Part shown: piece by piece, positions 42,395 to 51,007 of the stretch
Layout of the letters: each line of letters starts with the position of its first letter
Position numbering within the stretch: position 1 is the first letter of the stretch
From: Pseudomonadota bacterium
GTDB lineage: Bacteria > Pseudomonadota > Alphaproteobacteria > Rhizobiales > Rhizobiaceae
Assembly (NCBI GenBank): GCA_023404095.1
Contig: JAEYDD010000026.1
Span: 313,715 to 377,714, forward strand
Direction of reading: 5' to 3'
Length of the DNA stretch: 64,000 bases
The notes under the pieces: model-generated
The model's database searches: none
What the model was told of the DNA's origin: nothing
Seen by the model: the letters and a program-made list of their open reading frames with translations, nothing else
Position numbers and translations under genes: made by a program

Positions 42395-42423
42395 GAATTT
42401 CATTCCACTATTGAATATAGATC
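42395..42423. promoter_or_regulatory. IclR-type operator, site C
   Basis: GAATTTCATTC (42395-42405), 7-bp spacer, then GAATATAGATC (42413-42423). Starts are 18 bp apart, as at sites A, B and D. It is 24 bp from the AroE-like 2 start codon, so it overlaps the expected promoter. Confidence 0.65.
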
Positions 42424-42512
42424 AATAGTTATGCGGTCCAGCGAAATTTGAAAGCCGCGGTGCGGAGGATTATCGGTCGATGGTATGGCGCCACCGTGCG
42501 GATAGCGAAATG

Positions 42513-42564
42513 CAAAAAGGGCAGCCACCGCATGACGCTTCTAAGCGCATTGCGGTGGCTGCCC
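42513..42564 (-). terminator. Rho-independent terminator of the minCDE operon
   Basis: GGGCAGCCACCGCA (42519-42532) and TGCGGTGGCTGCCC (42551-42564) form a perfect 14-bp stem. Read on the minus strand, it is followed by a T run from the AAAAA at 42514-42518. It lies 54 bp after the minE stop. Confidence 0.85.
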
Positions 42565-42617
42565 TCGAGATCGGCTGCTTGCTGTCCTGAGTGGGGTGTT
42601 GATCCTCGTCGTCGGTG

Positions 42618-42881
42618 TCAGGCGGCGCGAACCGTTACGGTCACGGGGATTTCGATATCGACTTCCAGCGTCGTGACGTGCTCGCCGCGCTCCATCTTGA
42701 CACTGACCTTCTCGTCGTCGATCTCGACATGCTTGGCGATGACCGCAAGGATTTCCTCCCTGAGGATGGCGACGAGGTCCGATTGGCCCACCGAGGCACG
42801 CTCATGCGCCAGCAGGACCTGCAAGCGTTCGCGCGCCATCGGGGCGGAACTCTGCTTGCGGAATAGGCTAAAAATGCTCAT
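42618..42881 (-). CDS. minE: Cell division topological specificity factor MinE
   Basis: An 87-residue MinE. The N-terminal anti-MinCD part (SIFSLFRKQSSAPMARERLQVLLAHER) and the C-terminal beta-rich dimerisation part (LREEILAVIAKHVEID, then LEVDIEIPVTV) are both present, at the usual length of about 85-90. MinE displaces MinD from the membrane and drives Min oscillation. It overlaps the minD stop by 4 bases (ATGA). Confidence 0.95.
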   Translation of the reverse strand: MSIFSLFRKQSSAPMARERLQVLLAHERASVGQSDLVAILREEILAVIAKHVEIDDEKVSVKMERGEHVTTLEVDIEIPVTVTVRAA

Positions 42882-43693
42882 GCTGCCCTCCGTCCGAAAA
42901 TCTTGCCCAGAAGCCCGCGCTTCTCGCCGGGAATGGTCATCGGCACGGTCTCGCCGGCAAGGCGGCGTGCCGCGTCGAGATAGGCAAGGGCCGGGGCGCA
43001 GCGGCTGTCCGCCAGCGTGACCGGCGCGCCGATGTTGGACGCCTTCAACACGTCCATGCTTTCCGGCACGATGCCGAGCAGCGGAATGGACAGGATCTCA
43101 AGAACATCATCGACCTTCAACATGTCGCCGCGTTCGGCGCGGACGGCGTCGTAGCGGGTGAGCAGCAGATGCTTCTCCATCCGCTCGCCCCGTTCTGCCT
43201 TTTCGGTCTTGGAATCCAGAAGACCGATGATGCGGTCGGAATCGCGGACCGAGGAGACCTCCGGGTTGGTGACGACGACGGCGACGTCGGCGTGGCGCAT
43301 GGCCAGCGTCGCGCCGCGTTCGATGCCAGCCGGGCTGTCGCAGATGATCCAGTCGAAATGTCGCTTCAGGTCGTTCATGACCTGCTCGACGCCTTCCGCC
43401 GTCAGGCTGTCCTTGTCGCGGGTCTGGGAGGCCGGCAGCAGGAAGAGCGTTTCCAGGCGCTTGTCGCGGATGAGCGCCTGCGGCAGCTTCGCATCGCCTT
43501 GGATCACGTTCACGATGTCGTAGACGACCCGGCGTTCGGCCCCCATCACCAGGTCCAGGTTCCGCAGGCCGACATCGAAGTCGACCACCACGGTCTTCTC
43601 GCCGCGCTGGGCAAGCGCAGCGCCGAGGGCAGCGCTGGACGTCGTCTTGCCGACGCCACCTTTGCCCGATGTAACAACAACCACTTTCGCCAT
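42878..43693 (-). CDS. minD: Septum site-determining ATPase MinD
   Basis: A 271-residue ParA/MinD ATPase: deviant Walker A GKGGVGKTTS at about 10-19, switch I DFDVGLRNLDLVMG, switch II CDSPAGIERGA, and a C-terminal amphipathic membrane-targeting helix (GLLGKIFGRRAA). Recruits MinC to the membrane away from midcell. It lies 32 bases after minC and overlaps minE. Confidence 0.96.
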   Translation of the reverse strand: MAKVVVVTSGKGGVGKTTSSAALGAALAQRGEKTVVVDFDVGLRNLDLVMGAERRVVYDIVNVIQGDAKLPQALIRDKRLETLFLLPASQTRDKDSLTAEGVEQVMNDLKRHFDWIICDSPAGIERGATLAMRHADVAVVVTNPEVSSVRDSDRIIGLLDSKTEKAERGERMEKHLLLTRYDAVRAERGDMLKVDDVLEILSIPLLGIVPESMDVLKASNIGAPVTLADSRCAPALAYLDAARRLAGETVPMTIPGEKRGLLGKIFGRRAA

Positions 43694-43725
43694 CTTCCCG
43701 CTCCTGTTGCTGGCCGGCAGCCGGC

Positions 43726-44505
43726 TCAGTTTAGTCTTTCCGCCTTGATCGAATCGCCGTCGAGCCAGAGCTGCACGGCCTGGCCGCGCAGGTCGGGCGC
43801 CATGTCTTCGGCAGTCTTGTAGACGCCGTCGATTGCCAGCAGTTCCGCCTCCAGCCTGCGGCAGAAGATCCGCGCTGAGGCATTTCCGACCGAACCCGCA
43901 AGGGCGCGTCCCCTGAGGGTGCCGTAGATGTGCACCGACCCGCCGGCGATAATCTCCGCGCCGGAGGCGACCGATCCGATGACCGTGACGTCGCCCTCCG
44001 GAAAGATGATCGATTGTCCGGAGCGCACCGGCTCCCGGACGATCATCGATGCCGGTGCCCGTACGGGCTGCGCCTCCGGCAGGGCAGCGGCGGCCTTCTC
44101 GGTGGCCGGCGCAGGTTCTGCCGCCGGCACCTCGACGTCCGGGGCCGGTCTGCCGCCGCGCATGGCCGGCGGCATTCCGGGGCCCATGATCGACGGGCGA
44201 CCGCCCTCGATGCCCATGATGCGCACGTTCCGGTTTGCGAGTTCGGCCAGCAGGTCCTTCAACTGGCTCCGGTCGATGTCGAGCTCGGCGACGTCGAGCA
44301 CGATCGGCCTTTCCAGGAAGAACCCTGCGGAACGACCGGCCAGATCGTCCAGCCGGGTGAGCCAGTCGTCGAGCGGGAGTTCCGGCGACAGCATCAGCGC
44401 GAGGAACGACCTACCCTTGATCCGGATTGAGCGAGCTTCTGTTAACACGTTGGAAATCTTCGTTAATTTTTCGTTCTCGATAGGTACGCGATTCACGGTT
44501 AACAA
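43726..44505 (-). CDS. minC: Septum site-determining protein MinC
   Basis: A division inhibitor of FtsZ assembly. The N-terminal MinC_N domain (ARSIRIKGRSFLALMLSPE, then FFLERPIVLDVAELDID) is followed by a Pro/Ala-rich linker. The C-terminal beta-helix MinC_C domain follows (RSGQSIIFPEGDVTVIGSVASGAEIIAGGSVHIYG, then GRALAGSVGNASARIFCRRLEAELLAIDG). The start is uncertain: TTG 44505, GTG 44496 and GTG 44448 (VLTEARSIRIKG) are all possible, and the last one fits the usual N-terminus best. First gene of minCDE. Confidence 0.93.
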   Translation of the reverse strand: MLTVNRVPIENEKLTKISNVLTEARSIRIKGRSFLALMLSPELPLDDWLTRLDDLAGRSAGFFLERPIVLDVAELDIDRSQLKDLLAELANRNVRIMGIEGGRPSIMGPGMPPAMRGGRPAPDVEVPAAEPAPATEKAAAALPEAQPVRAPASMIVREPVRSGQSIIFPEGDVTVIGSVASGAEIIAGGSVHIYGTLRGRALAGSVGNASARIFCRRLEAELLAIDGVYKTAEDMAPDLRGQAVQLWLDGDSIKAERLN

Positions 44506-44719
44506 AAGGTTAACGGACGGGTGGCTGGCGTAACGAATGACGCCCGGCGCAAGTGCGCCAGAAGCGCTTCAGCGGGGTCATGCGCAGCGGGAAGTTGCAG
44601 CCGCTGGCGAATGGAGCAGTTGGCTGAACAGTCCGTTCGTCATTCCCCGACTATTGCGCCTCCGCCGCTTGTGGCAACAATGGGCGCAACACTCAATGAG
44701 AAGATCGGGCAGCAACATC

Positions 44720-45742
44720 ATGAAGAAAATCGGTTTCCTTTCCTTCGGCCACTGGTCCCCCTCGCCACAGTCGCAGACGCGCTCCGCGGGAGACGCGCTG
44801 CTCCAGTCCATCGATCTCGCCGTCGCCGCCGAGGAACTCGGCGCGGACGGTGCCTATTTCCGCGTGCATCATTTTGCCCGGCAGTTGGCTTCGCCTTTTC
44901 CTCTTCTTGCGGCCGTCGGCGCGAAAACAAGCACCATTGAAATCGGCACCGCGGTCATCGACATGCGCTATGAGAACCCCCTCTACATGGCGGAAGACGC
45001 TGGAGCGGCCGATCTGATCGCCGGCGGACGGCTGCAACTTGGCATCAGCCGCGGCTCGCCCGAACAGGTGATCGACGGCTGGCGCTACTTCGGATACCAG
45101 CCGGAAGACGGCAAGACCGACGCCGATATGGGTCGCAGCCATGCCGAGGTGTTTCTCGAGGCTCTGAAGGGCAACGGATTCGCAAAGCCCAATCCGCGAC
45201 CGATGTTCCCGAATCCGCCGGGCCTGTTGCGGCTCGAGCCTTATTCAGAGGGATTGGGAGAGCGCATCTGGTGGGGCGCCGGGTCGAACGCCACGGCCAT
45301 CTGGGCCGCCAAGCTCGGGATGAACCTGCAAAGTTCGACGTTGAAGGACGATGAGACGGGCGAGCCGTTCCATGTGCAGCAGGCCGCGCAGATCCGCGCC
45401 TACCGCGCGGCCTGGAAAGAGGCGGGTCATACGCGCACGCCACGCGTTTCCGTCAGTCGCAGCATTTTCGCGCTCACTGACGAGCGCGACCGTGCCTATT
45501 TCGGGCAGGGTGGCAAGGAGAGCGACTCGATCGGTTTCATCGACGAGAACACGCGGGCGATCTTCGGCCGCTCGTATGCGGCAGAGCCGGAAGCGCTCAT
45601 CAGGCAGCTTGCGGAAGACGAAGCGATCGCCGAGGCCGATACCCTGCTTCTGACCGTTCCGAACCAACTCGGTGTGGACTACAACGCACACGTCATCGAA
45701 GCCATCCTGAAGCATGTCGCACCGGCACTCGGCTGGCGATAA
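44720..45742 (+). CDS. LLM class flavin-dependent oxidoreductase
   Basis: A 340-residue luciferase-like monooxygenase (TIM barrel, FMN/F420-type fold): KKIGFLSFGHWSPSP at the start, LAVAAEELGADGAYFRVHHF, GTAVIDMRYENPLYMAEDAGAADLIAGGRLQLGISRGS, typical of the bacterial luciferase-like group. ATG 44720 is used since the protein then starts as the family does; upstream codons overlap the minC promoter region and lack similarity. It stands alone between minC and the aldolase-like gene. Substrate unknown; these enzymes usually need a separate flavin reductase. Confidence 0.88.
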   Translation: MKKIGFLSFGHWSPSPQSQTRSAGDALLQSIDLAVAAEELGADGAYFRVHHFARQLASPFPLLAAVGAKTSTIEIGTAVIDMRYENPLYMAEDAGAADLIAGGRLQLGISRGSPEQVIDGWRYFGYQPEDGKTDADMGRSHAEVFLEALKGNGFAKPNPRPMFPNPPGLLRLEPYSEGLGERIWWGAGSNATAIWAAKLGMNLQSSTLKDDETGEPFHVQQAAQIRAYRAAWKEAGHTRTPRVSVSRSIFALTDERDRAYFGQGGKESDSIGFIDENTRAIFGRSYAAEPEALIRQLAEDEAIAEADTLLLTVPNQLGVDYNAHVIEAILKHVAPALGWR

Positions 45743-45892
45743 GGCGTGTCGCGCATAAGCAGGCAGCGCCGATAACGACATGCGCAAAACGAAGACCTAA
45801 AAGCGCATCGCGTGAATGCTGTTTCGCGCGATACGCATTTGCAGGCGAACGGCGCCGGCCAGGCTGTCAAGCGTTGCGCCGGCGTTGCAAGG

Positions 45893-46909
45893 TCAGGCGG
45901 CCCTGGCTGCCGCGACCTTCAGGACGTCCTCTGTGATCTGCCGGTCGTCGGCGAGCGCGCGGGTCGGCGTCAGGCCGAGTTTCTGCAACTCGCCGTGATA
46001 GGCGCGAACAGCTTCCTCCGGGCCGAGCGTGCCGTCGGCGACGGCGCGCATCAGGACGATCAGATGCAGCGGTGCCTCGGCGAGGTTGATCTTGCGGCCG
46101 AAAAGCGCAAGCCGCGCGCCGTATCGTTCGGACTGGGCAACGAGTTCGAACGTGTCGCGAGTCGTGCCTGCGCCGCCGCCGAGCACGCCGACGATGAGCT
46201 CGGAATCGAAGTTCACCAGCTCTTCGAGCGCCTTCGGCCCGTTGTAGGGCGTCTTGAGAAACAGCGGGCGATCCGCTCGCGGCACGCTCGCCAGCGACTT
46301 GATGATGTGGTCGTTCACGAACTCGCCGATCTGTTCGCGGTCAAGGCCGATGTCGACACTCGGATTGAAGACCTCGTAGAAATACTTGAAATTGTTGCGC
46401 GCGGCTTCGGCGCGGAATTCGGCAAATGCGTTCAGCGTGCGGACGTCACGTTCGACGTCATTGCTGAACGAGACCGAATAGAGCGCCAGATCCGTCCCGG
46501 ATGTCGGATAGTTGGCGATGGCGCGCGCCAGGTTGGCGTCGCGGAACGGCATTGACGGCGTTTGCGTATAGGTTCCGTGACGAACGGCACCCCAGCACAT
46601 CGTTTCCAGATTGCCGCGGATGGCAGGCTTCATCTCGCTCCCGAGGAAGGCGCCACGCTCGTCCAGAAGATCCAGATTGGATTGCGACACCAGCATGATA
46701 TCGACGATACCCTGTCGGATGATCTCCTCGATCTGGGCGATGAATTCCTGGCGGCTGCGGCGGCGTGGTGGCTTGACCGAATAGTCGAACCCCGTCGCGG
46801 TGACGCCGGCGCCGACATCGCTGTCCTTGGCGTCGGCGATGATGAAGTCGGTCGGCTTGTAGCGACCTGCGCGGATGTTCGCCAGCTTCCTGTCGAGTCT
46901 CGTGAGCAT
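45893..46909 (-). CDS. Class I aldolase-like protein (DeoC/LacD/FbaB superfamily)
   Basis: A 338-residue TIM-barrel protein. Seen: DRPLFLKTPYNGPKALEEL, where the lysine of LFLKTPYNG is the probable Schiff-base residue; GVLGGGAGTTRDTFELV, a phosphate-binding loop; and ARLALFGRKINLAEAP, all matching class I aldolases of the DeoC/LacD type. It lacks the clear signature of any one named enzyme. ATG 46909 follows GAGGAAC. It is divergent from a kinase gene and near FGGY kinase and sugar-transport genes, so it likely cleaves a phosphorylated sugar. The substrate (perhaps a bisphosphorylated ketose) is inferred. Confidence 0.75.
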   Translation of the reverse strand: MLTRLDRKLANIRAGRYKPTDFIIADAKDSDVGAGVTATGFDYSVKPPRRRSRQEFIAQIEEIIRQGIVDIMLVSQSNLDLLDERGAFLGSEMKPAIRGNLETMCWGAVRHGTYTQTPSMPFRDANLARAIANYPTSGTDLALYSVSFSNDVERDVRTLNAFAEFRAEAARNNFKYFYEVFNPSVDIGLDREQIGEFVNDHIIKSLASVPRADRPLFLKTPYNGPKALEELVNFDSELIVGVLGGGAGTTRDTFELVAQSERYGARLALFGRKINLAEAPLHLIVLMRAVADGTLGPEEAVRAYHGELQKLGLTPTRALADDRQITEDVLKVAAARAA

Positions 46910-47386
46910 CGGTGTTCCTCGCTTTAGATCGTCTTGTTCTGAGGGGAGAGTTGCCGTCCCCATCTTCTTCCCCGCCATAAGGAGAGAATTTCCATTATCT
47001 GTCAATAACTATCTATATCTCTCTATGTCGCTGCTGGTGGATGCGTACCGCCGTCCTCAATGGTGCGCGGGGTCCGAGCATCACTCGAAATAAAATGAAT
47101 TTTGTCAACGAATTAGGGTGGATCCCTGAAGCATTTCGGTGACATTCCTTCCCCGCAAAATCGGCGCGGATTGCTGCCCGTAATGTCGAAGCAGCGCGGG
47201 AAATCTCTCGCGATTCTCTTCAAATGGGGTGGCGTCGTGGGCCGATTTTGCGGCTCTTCGAACTTTCACGACGTGAATCGTCCCGTATCTTGCGCAATTT
47301 TCTTGAAATTGCGAATTCCGCATTGACGGCATGGAAGAGAATGATAGCAATTGACACCATCGCCGGGTGAGGAGGAGTGCGCGGCA
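46910..47386. promoter_or_regulatory. Divergent promoter region of aldolase and kinase genes
   Basis: No gene is seen in this 477-bp gap. It carries the perfect inverted repeat CGCAATTT (47293-47300) and AAATTGCG (47306-47313) with a 5-nt spacer, 74 bp before the kinase ATG, a possible operator for the DeoR protein encoded downstream. A long AT-rich stretch near 46980-47110 probably contains the aldolase promoter. Confidence 0.5.
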
Positions 47387-48655
47387 ATGAATGACGTCTT
47401 CAACGGCACGTGGGCGGAACGCTATGCCGCCCTGTCCGAGCCGCAGACCGGTCCCCTCGGTAGGGCGGCCTTGTCCAGGGCCGGGCTCTTTCTTTGCGGC
47501 ATCAGCGCCTGCATCGATGCGCGCGTCGACATGCAGGATATCCAGCGGCTCCTCGATGCGCCGGCAGAGAGCCCGGCGGGACAGCTTGCCAGCCTGCTGC
47601 TTGCGCGCGCCGGACGCGGCATTGGCGGCGAGGTGCGCTTCGATTGGGCGGACGGTCCTGCCTGGCTGAGGGAGCGCCTCAAGCTGCGTTTTGCCCTCGG
47701 CGGGACCGGGCCACAGGCCGCCTGGGTTCTCGGACAACTCGGCGTCCGGTCGCTGGTCGCCGTAGAGGATCGGCACTCGGCCATGTTGCGCGAGATCCCG
47801 GAAGGCGTCCTGCTGGCCGAGAACGGCGCCTTGAAGACAGCCGATACCGTATCCGCTCGCGGCTCGCACATTCCGGAGATCTTCATATTCGAATTTACCG
47901 CCGGTCGGCCGATCGGCGGCATCGTGCCCAGGCGCTCGTCACGTGTGATCGTGCGCTTTTGCGACCGCGGCATTCAGCTTGATTCGGAATTCGAGGCGAT
48001 GTCCCGCCGGCTGGCGTCATCGGCCGCGGCCGGGCTCTTGTCCGGGCTGAACGACGTGGCCGTGGAGGAGGTTCGGGCATCCAGTCGCCATGTCTTCGCC
48101 CTCAGCCGCGACTGGAAGGCGGCGGGTCTCCAAACCATTCATTTCGAACTGGCCGGTTATGCGACGCAGCAGGCGGTCGAGGCCGTGCTGGCGGAAGCGG
48201 GCGGCGCCATCACATCGCTCGGCATGAGCCACTCCGAGCTTCTCGCCATGGACCCCGAAGCGCATCATCCGATGCAGGCTCTGCTGGAACTTGGTGAACG
48301 GCTCGATCTGAAGCGCGTCTGCGTCCATGCCGACACGTGGGCTGCCGCTGTGACGGTCAATGATCCGAAGGAAGAGGAACTGGCGCTGATGGCGGGCTGC
48401 GCGATCGCCAGCGCCCGGGCGGCGCACGGCGCGCCCGCCAGGACAATCGCCACCGATCCCGCCGCCGAATTCCACCCGGTGCCGTTTGAAAATTTCGTTC
48501 GCAAGGGGCGGTGGACCTTCGTCGCCTGCGCGTCCCCCTATGTGGAAAAGCCCGCCACGACGCTCGGTCTTGGCGACAGCTTCACCGCCGGCTGCCTGCT
48601 CATCCTCGGCCGACACAGCAAGGCTGCGACACATCCTGCCCTGCATCAGGCGTGA
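47387..48655 (+). CDS. ADP-dependent phosphofructokinase/glucokinase family kinase
   Basis: A 422-residue ribokinase-superfamily kinase of the ADP_PFK_GK type. The N-terminal ISACIDARVDM matches the N-x-D substrate motif region, LGGTGPQAAWVLGQLGV matches the GG motif loop, and GLGDSFTAG near the C-terminus is the catalytic G-x-G-D loop (Asp as base), with LGLGDSFTAGCLL following the pattern of ADP-dependent kinases. Length about 420 fits that family better than PfkB (about 310). The family is mainly archaeal and eukaryotic, with scattered bacterial members, which makes it unusual. ATG 47387 has GAGGAGGAG upstream. The next gene is a DeoR regulator. Whether ADP is truly the donor, and the sugar, are inference. 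Confidence 0.78.
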   Translation: MNDVFNGTWAERYAALSEPQTGPLGRAALSRAGLFLCGISACIDARVDMQDIQRLLDAPAESPAGQLASLLLARAGRGIGGEVRFDWADGPAWLRERLKLRFALGGTGPQAAWVLGQLGVRSLVAVEDRHSAMLREIPEGVLLAENGALKTADTVSARGSHIPEIFIFEFTAGRPIGGIVPRRSSRVIVRFCDRGIQLDSEFEAMSRRLASSAAAGLLSGLNDVAVEEVRASSRHVFALSRDWKAAGLQTIHFELAGYATQQAVEAVLAEAGGAITSLGMSHSELLAMDPEAHHPMQALLELGERLDLKRVCVHADTWAAAVTVNDPKEEELALMAGCAIASARAAHGAPARTIATDPAAEFHPVPFENFVRKGRWTFVACASPYVEKPATTLGLGDSFTAGCLLILGRHSKAATHPALHQA

Positions 48656-48770
48656 TTGGGCTCTATTGCTGCCTCTCAATGGTAGATTGCGGCCAGGCAA
48701 TTTGATAGAGATTGGCTGAATTTGATCCGAAATCGGTCGGCTGCACAGCCGTCTATCAGTCAGGTGAAGC

Positions 48771-49604
48771 ATGGAGTCTCCCAGCAAGCGCGTCGACATC
48801 GTCCCCGCGAAGCGGCGGGCACTGATTCTGGAGCACCTGCGCGTCAACGGCGCGGCCAGCATCCAGGAACTGGCCGATACAATCGGTGGCTCGCAGTCGA
48901 CGGTACGCCGCGACCTGGAGCATCTGGTGGAGCGCGGTTATCTCGAGCGCACGCATGGCGGCGCCCATCTGCTCCAGCCGATGCGGGCGACATTCGAGCG
49001 CGAGATGACCGTCAACGCGGCGCTGCAGCATCCCGAGAAGGTCGCCATCGGCCGCGAGGCTGCCCAAAGGTTGAGCGCTCGCGACAGTGTCATCTTCGAC
49101 AGTTCCTCCACCGTGATGGAGGCTGTCCGCGCGGCGGCGGAGCGGGATCTGCCGCTGACCGTGGTTACGAACAGCCTGGAGATCGCCGATTTCGCCGCCG
49201 ATATCAAATCCTGGCGGATCATCCTGCCCGGCGGCACGGTGCGCGCGGGTTATCGCCACCTTGCCGGCGAGCCTGGCGAGAGTTTCATCAAGACGCTGCA
49301 TGCCGATCTGTGCATGACCGGCGCTTCCGCAGTGACCGGTACACTTCTGACGGAAACCTCGCTCGAGGTCGCCTCGCTGAAGCGGGCGATGATTGCTTCC
49401 GCCCGCAAGACCATCCTCCTTGTGGACAGCTCGAAATTCACCGCACCCGGCTTCTGCAGCCTTTCGGATATTTCAGAGATCGACGAGGTCATCACCGACG
49501 AGGGCATCACGCAGGACGCGCTCGGATCGCTGCGGGCGGCCGAGCGCAAGGTGACCGTGGTTTCATCGCGCCGCCTGGCGGGTGCGTCCCTGCTAGGAGG
49601 ATAG
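48771..49604 (+). CDS. DeoR/GlpR family transcriptional regulator
   Basis: A 277-residue DeoR-type repressor: N-terminal winged helix (KRRALILEHLRVNGAASIQELADTIGGSQSTVRRDLEHL) and a sugar-phosphate-binding C-terminal domain (DSVIFDSSSTVMEAV, LTVVTNSLEIADF, ILVDSSKFTAPGF-like). The effector is typically a phosphorylated sugar, consistent with the neighbouring kinase. It lies 115 bp after the kinase gene and is convergent with the ROK gene (5-bp gap). Targets likely include the kinase/aldolase promoter region. Confidence 0.9.
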   Translation: MESPSKRVDIVPAKRRALILEHLRVNGAASIQELADTIGGSQSTVRRDLEHLVERGYLERTHGGAHLLQPMRATFEREMTVNAALQHPEKVAIGREAAQRLSARDSVIFDSSSTVMEAVRAAAERDLPLTVVTNSLEIADFAADIKSWRIILPGGTVRAGYRHLAGEPGESFIKTLHADLCMTGASAVTGTLLTETSLEVASLKRAMIASARKTILLVDSSKFTAPGFCSLSDISEIDEVITDEGITQDALGSLRAAERKVTVVSSRRLAGASLLGG

Positions 49605-49609
49605 CTTTC

Positions 49610-50833
49610 TCAGCCCGCGTCGCGATAGCGCGGTTCGGATTTGATCTGCAGGAAGCGCTGCATGAGCGCGTCGATCCGGGCGGGCGAGAAGATGTCGTCG
49701 AGCAGCAGATAGGCCGCACCGAAGATCGCGCTGTCTTCGCGCGAACCGGAGAGTACGATCGACAACTCGCGCGTGGCCAGCGGCAGGCAGCGCTGGTAGA
49801 CGAGTTCGCGAATTCCTGACAGCAGAAAGTCGCCGCCGCGGGCAAGTGTGCCGCCGACGACAATCAGGCTCGGATTGAGGATGCTGACGGCGTCCGAGAC
49901 AGCTTCGCCGATCGTCCGCCCTGCGGCGCGCAGCAGCATGATCGCTTCCGGCTTCTGCTGTTCGACGAGATCGATGACGTCGCGCGCCGTCTCGGCCACG
50001 AAGCCGCGGGCTGAAAGGTCGCGGGCGATCGCCCACCCGGCCGCGCGCGCCTCCACGCAGCCGAATTTGCCGCAGCGACAGAGCGGGGCATCCGGCGAGG
50101 GAAACTGGATATGGCCGATATCGCCGGCGGCGCCCTGTGCGCCGCGGAAGATGCGGCCGCCGGCAATCATGCCGCTGCCGATGCCCGTGCCGATCTTGAC
50201 GAACAGGATGTCGTCGGCCGCGGGGAAATTCCGCCGGTACTCGTAGATGGTCATCAGGTTCACGTCGTTTTCGACATAGACCGGGACGCCGAAGCGATCG
50301 TGGAACCGGCCGATGATGTCGAACTCGTCCCAGCCGGGCAGCACCGACGGCCCCACGACACGACCGCGCTTGAAGTCGACCGGCGTCGGCAGGCTCAGGC
50401 TTATTCCGAGAAGGGGCGCGCAGCTTTTTCCTGCTTCGGATGCCAGCAGGGCAAACGAATCTGCCATCTGAACCAGCGTCGATTCCGGCCCGCTCTCGAT
50501 ATCGAAGTGCAGCGTGCGTTCGACGATGACGGCGGGGGTGAGATCCATCGCGGCTAGATGGATGTGGGTTTCGCCGATGTTGGCGACCAGCATGAAACCG
50601 GCGGCAGCGTTGACCGCGAGTATCCTGGTCGGGCGGCCACCGCTCGGCAGCGTCCGTTCGGTCTCGCGCACGAGACCGCAGGCCATCAATGCATTGAGGC
50701 GCTGGGTAACGGTCACGCGGGATAGCCCAGAGGCCTGCAGCAACTCGGCGCGTGAGGACGCGGCCCCAGTCGCAATCAGCGACAGGATGCCTCCGGCATT
50801 CTCGAGTGCCGCCAGATCAACGCTGTGTGGCAT
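49610..50833 (-). CDS. ROK family transcriptional regulator
   Basis: A 407-residue NagC/XylR-type protein: N-terminal helix-turn-helix (ASSRAELLQASGLSRVTVTQRLNALMACGLV) followed by a ROK sugar-binding domain (FGVPVYVENDVNLMTIYEYR and the ROK signature FVKIGTGIGSGMIAGGRIFRGAQGAAGDIGHI) with the zinc-type cysteine segment CRCGKFGCVEARAAG. It is divergent from the FGGY kinase and transporter genes; a perfect 8-bp inverted repeat between them (50921-50942) is its likely operator. FrcR of rhizobial fructose uptake clusters is of the same kind. The effector sugar is unknown. Confidence 0.92.
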   Translation of the reverse strand: MPHSVDLAALENAGGILSLIATGAASSRAELLQASGLSRVTVTQRLNALMACGLVRETERTLPSGGRPTRILAVNAAAGFMLVANIGETHIHLAAMDLTPAVIVERTLHFDIESGPESTLVQMADSFALLASEAGKSCAPLLGISLSLPTPVDFKRGRVVGPSVLPGWDEFDIIGRFHDRFGVPVYVENDVNLMTIYEYRRNFPAADDILFVKIGTGIGSGMIAGGRIFRGAQGAAGDIGHIQFPSPDAPLCRCGKFGCVEARAAGWAIARDLSARGFVAETARDVIDLVEQQKPEAIMLLRAAGRTIGEAVSDAVSILNPSLIVVGGTLARGGDFLLSGIRELVYQRCLPLATRELSIVLSGSREDSAIFGAAYLLLDDIFSPARIDALMQRFLQIKSEPRYRDAG

Positions 50834-50920
50834 CTTTCCCGTTCACCTCTCCCGTTCGTTTGACCGCTCTAGCGGCAAAGCGTGCAGAGATAAAGGCATT
50901 CCTTCAAAGTGAAGCAATTA

Positions 50921-50942
50921 TTATGTAAAAAATCTTACATAA
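50921..50942. promoter_or_regulatory. Candidate operator between ROK regulator and FGGY kinase
   Basis: TTATGTAA (50921-50928) and TTACATAA (50935-50942) form a perfect inverted repeat with a 6-bp spacer. It is 65 bp from the kinase ATG and 88 bp from the ROK start. Confidence 0.6.
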
Positions 50943-51007
50943 GATAGACAATTATGGACGCTTTTATATAGATATGCACTGCGCGCCATGTGTGCGGGAG
51001 GAGTGAC

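Noticed and set aside
42430..42617. Hairpin at 42519-42564 considered as small RNA
   Set aside because: It has a run of T on the minus strand directly after minE and is better explained as the minCDE terminator.
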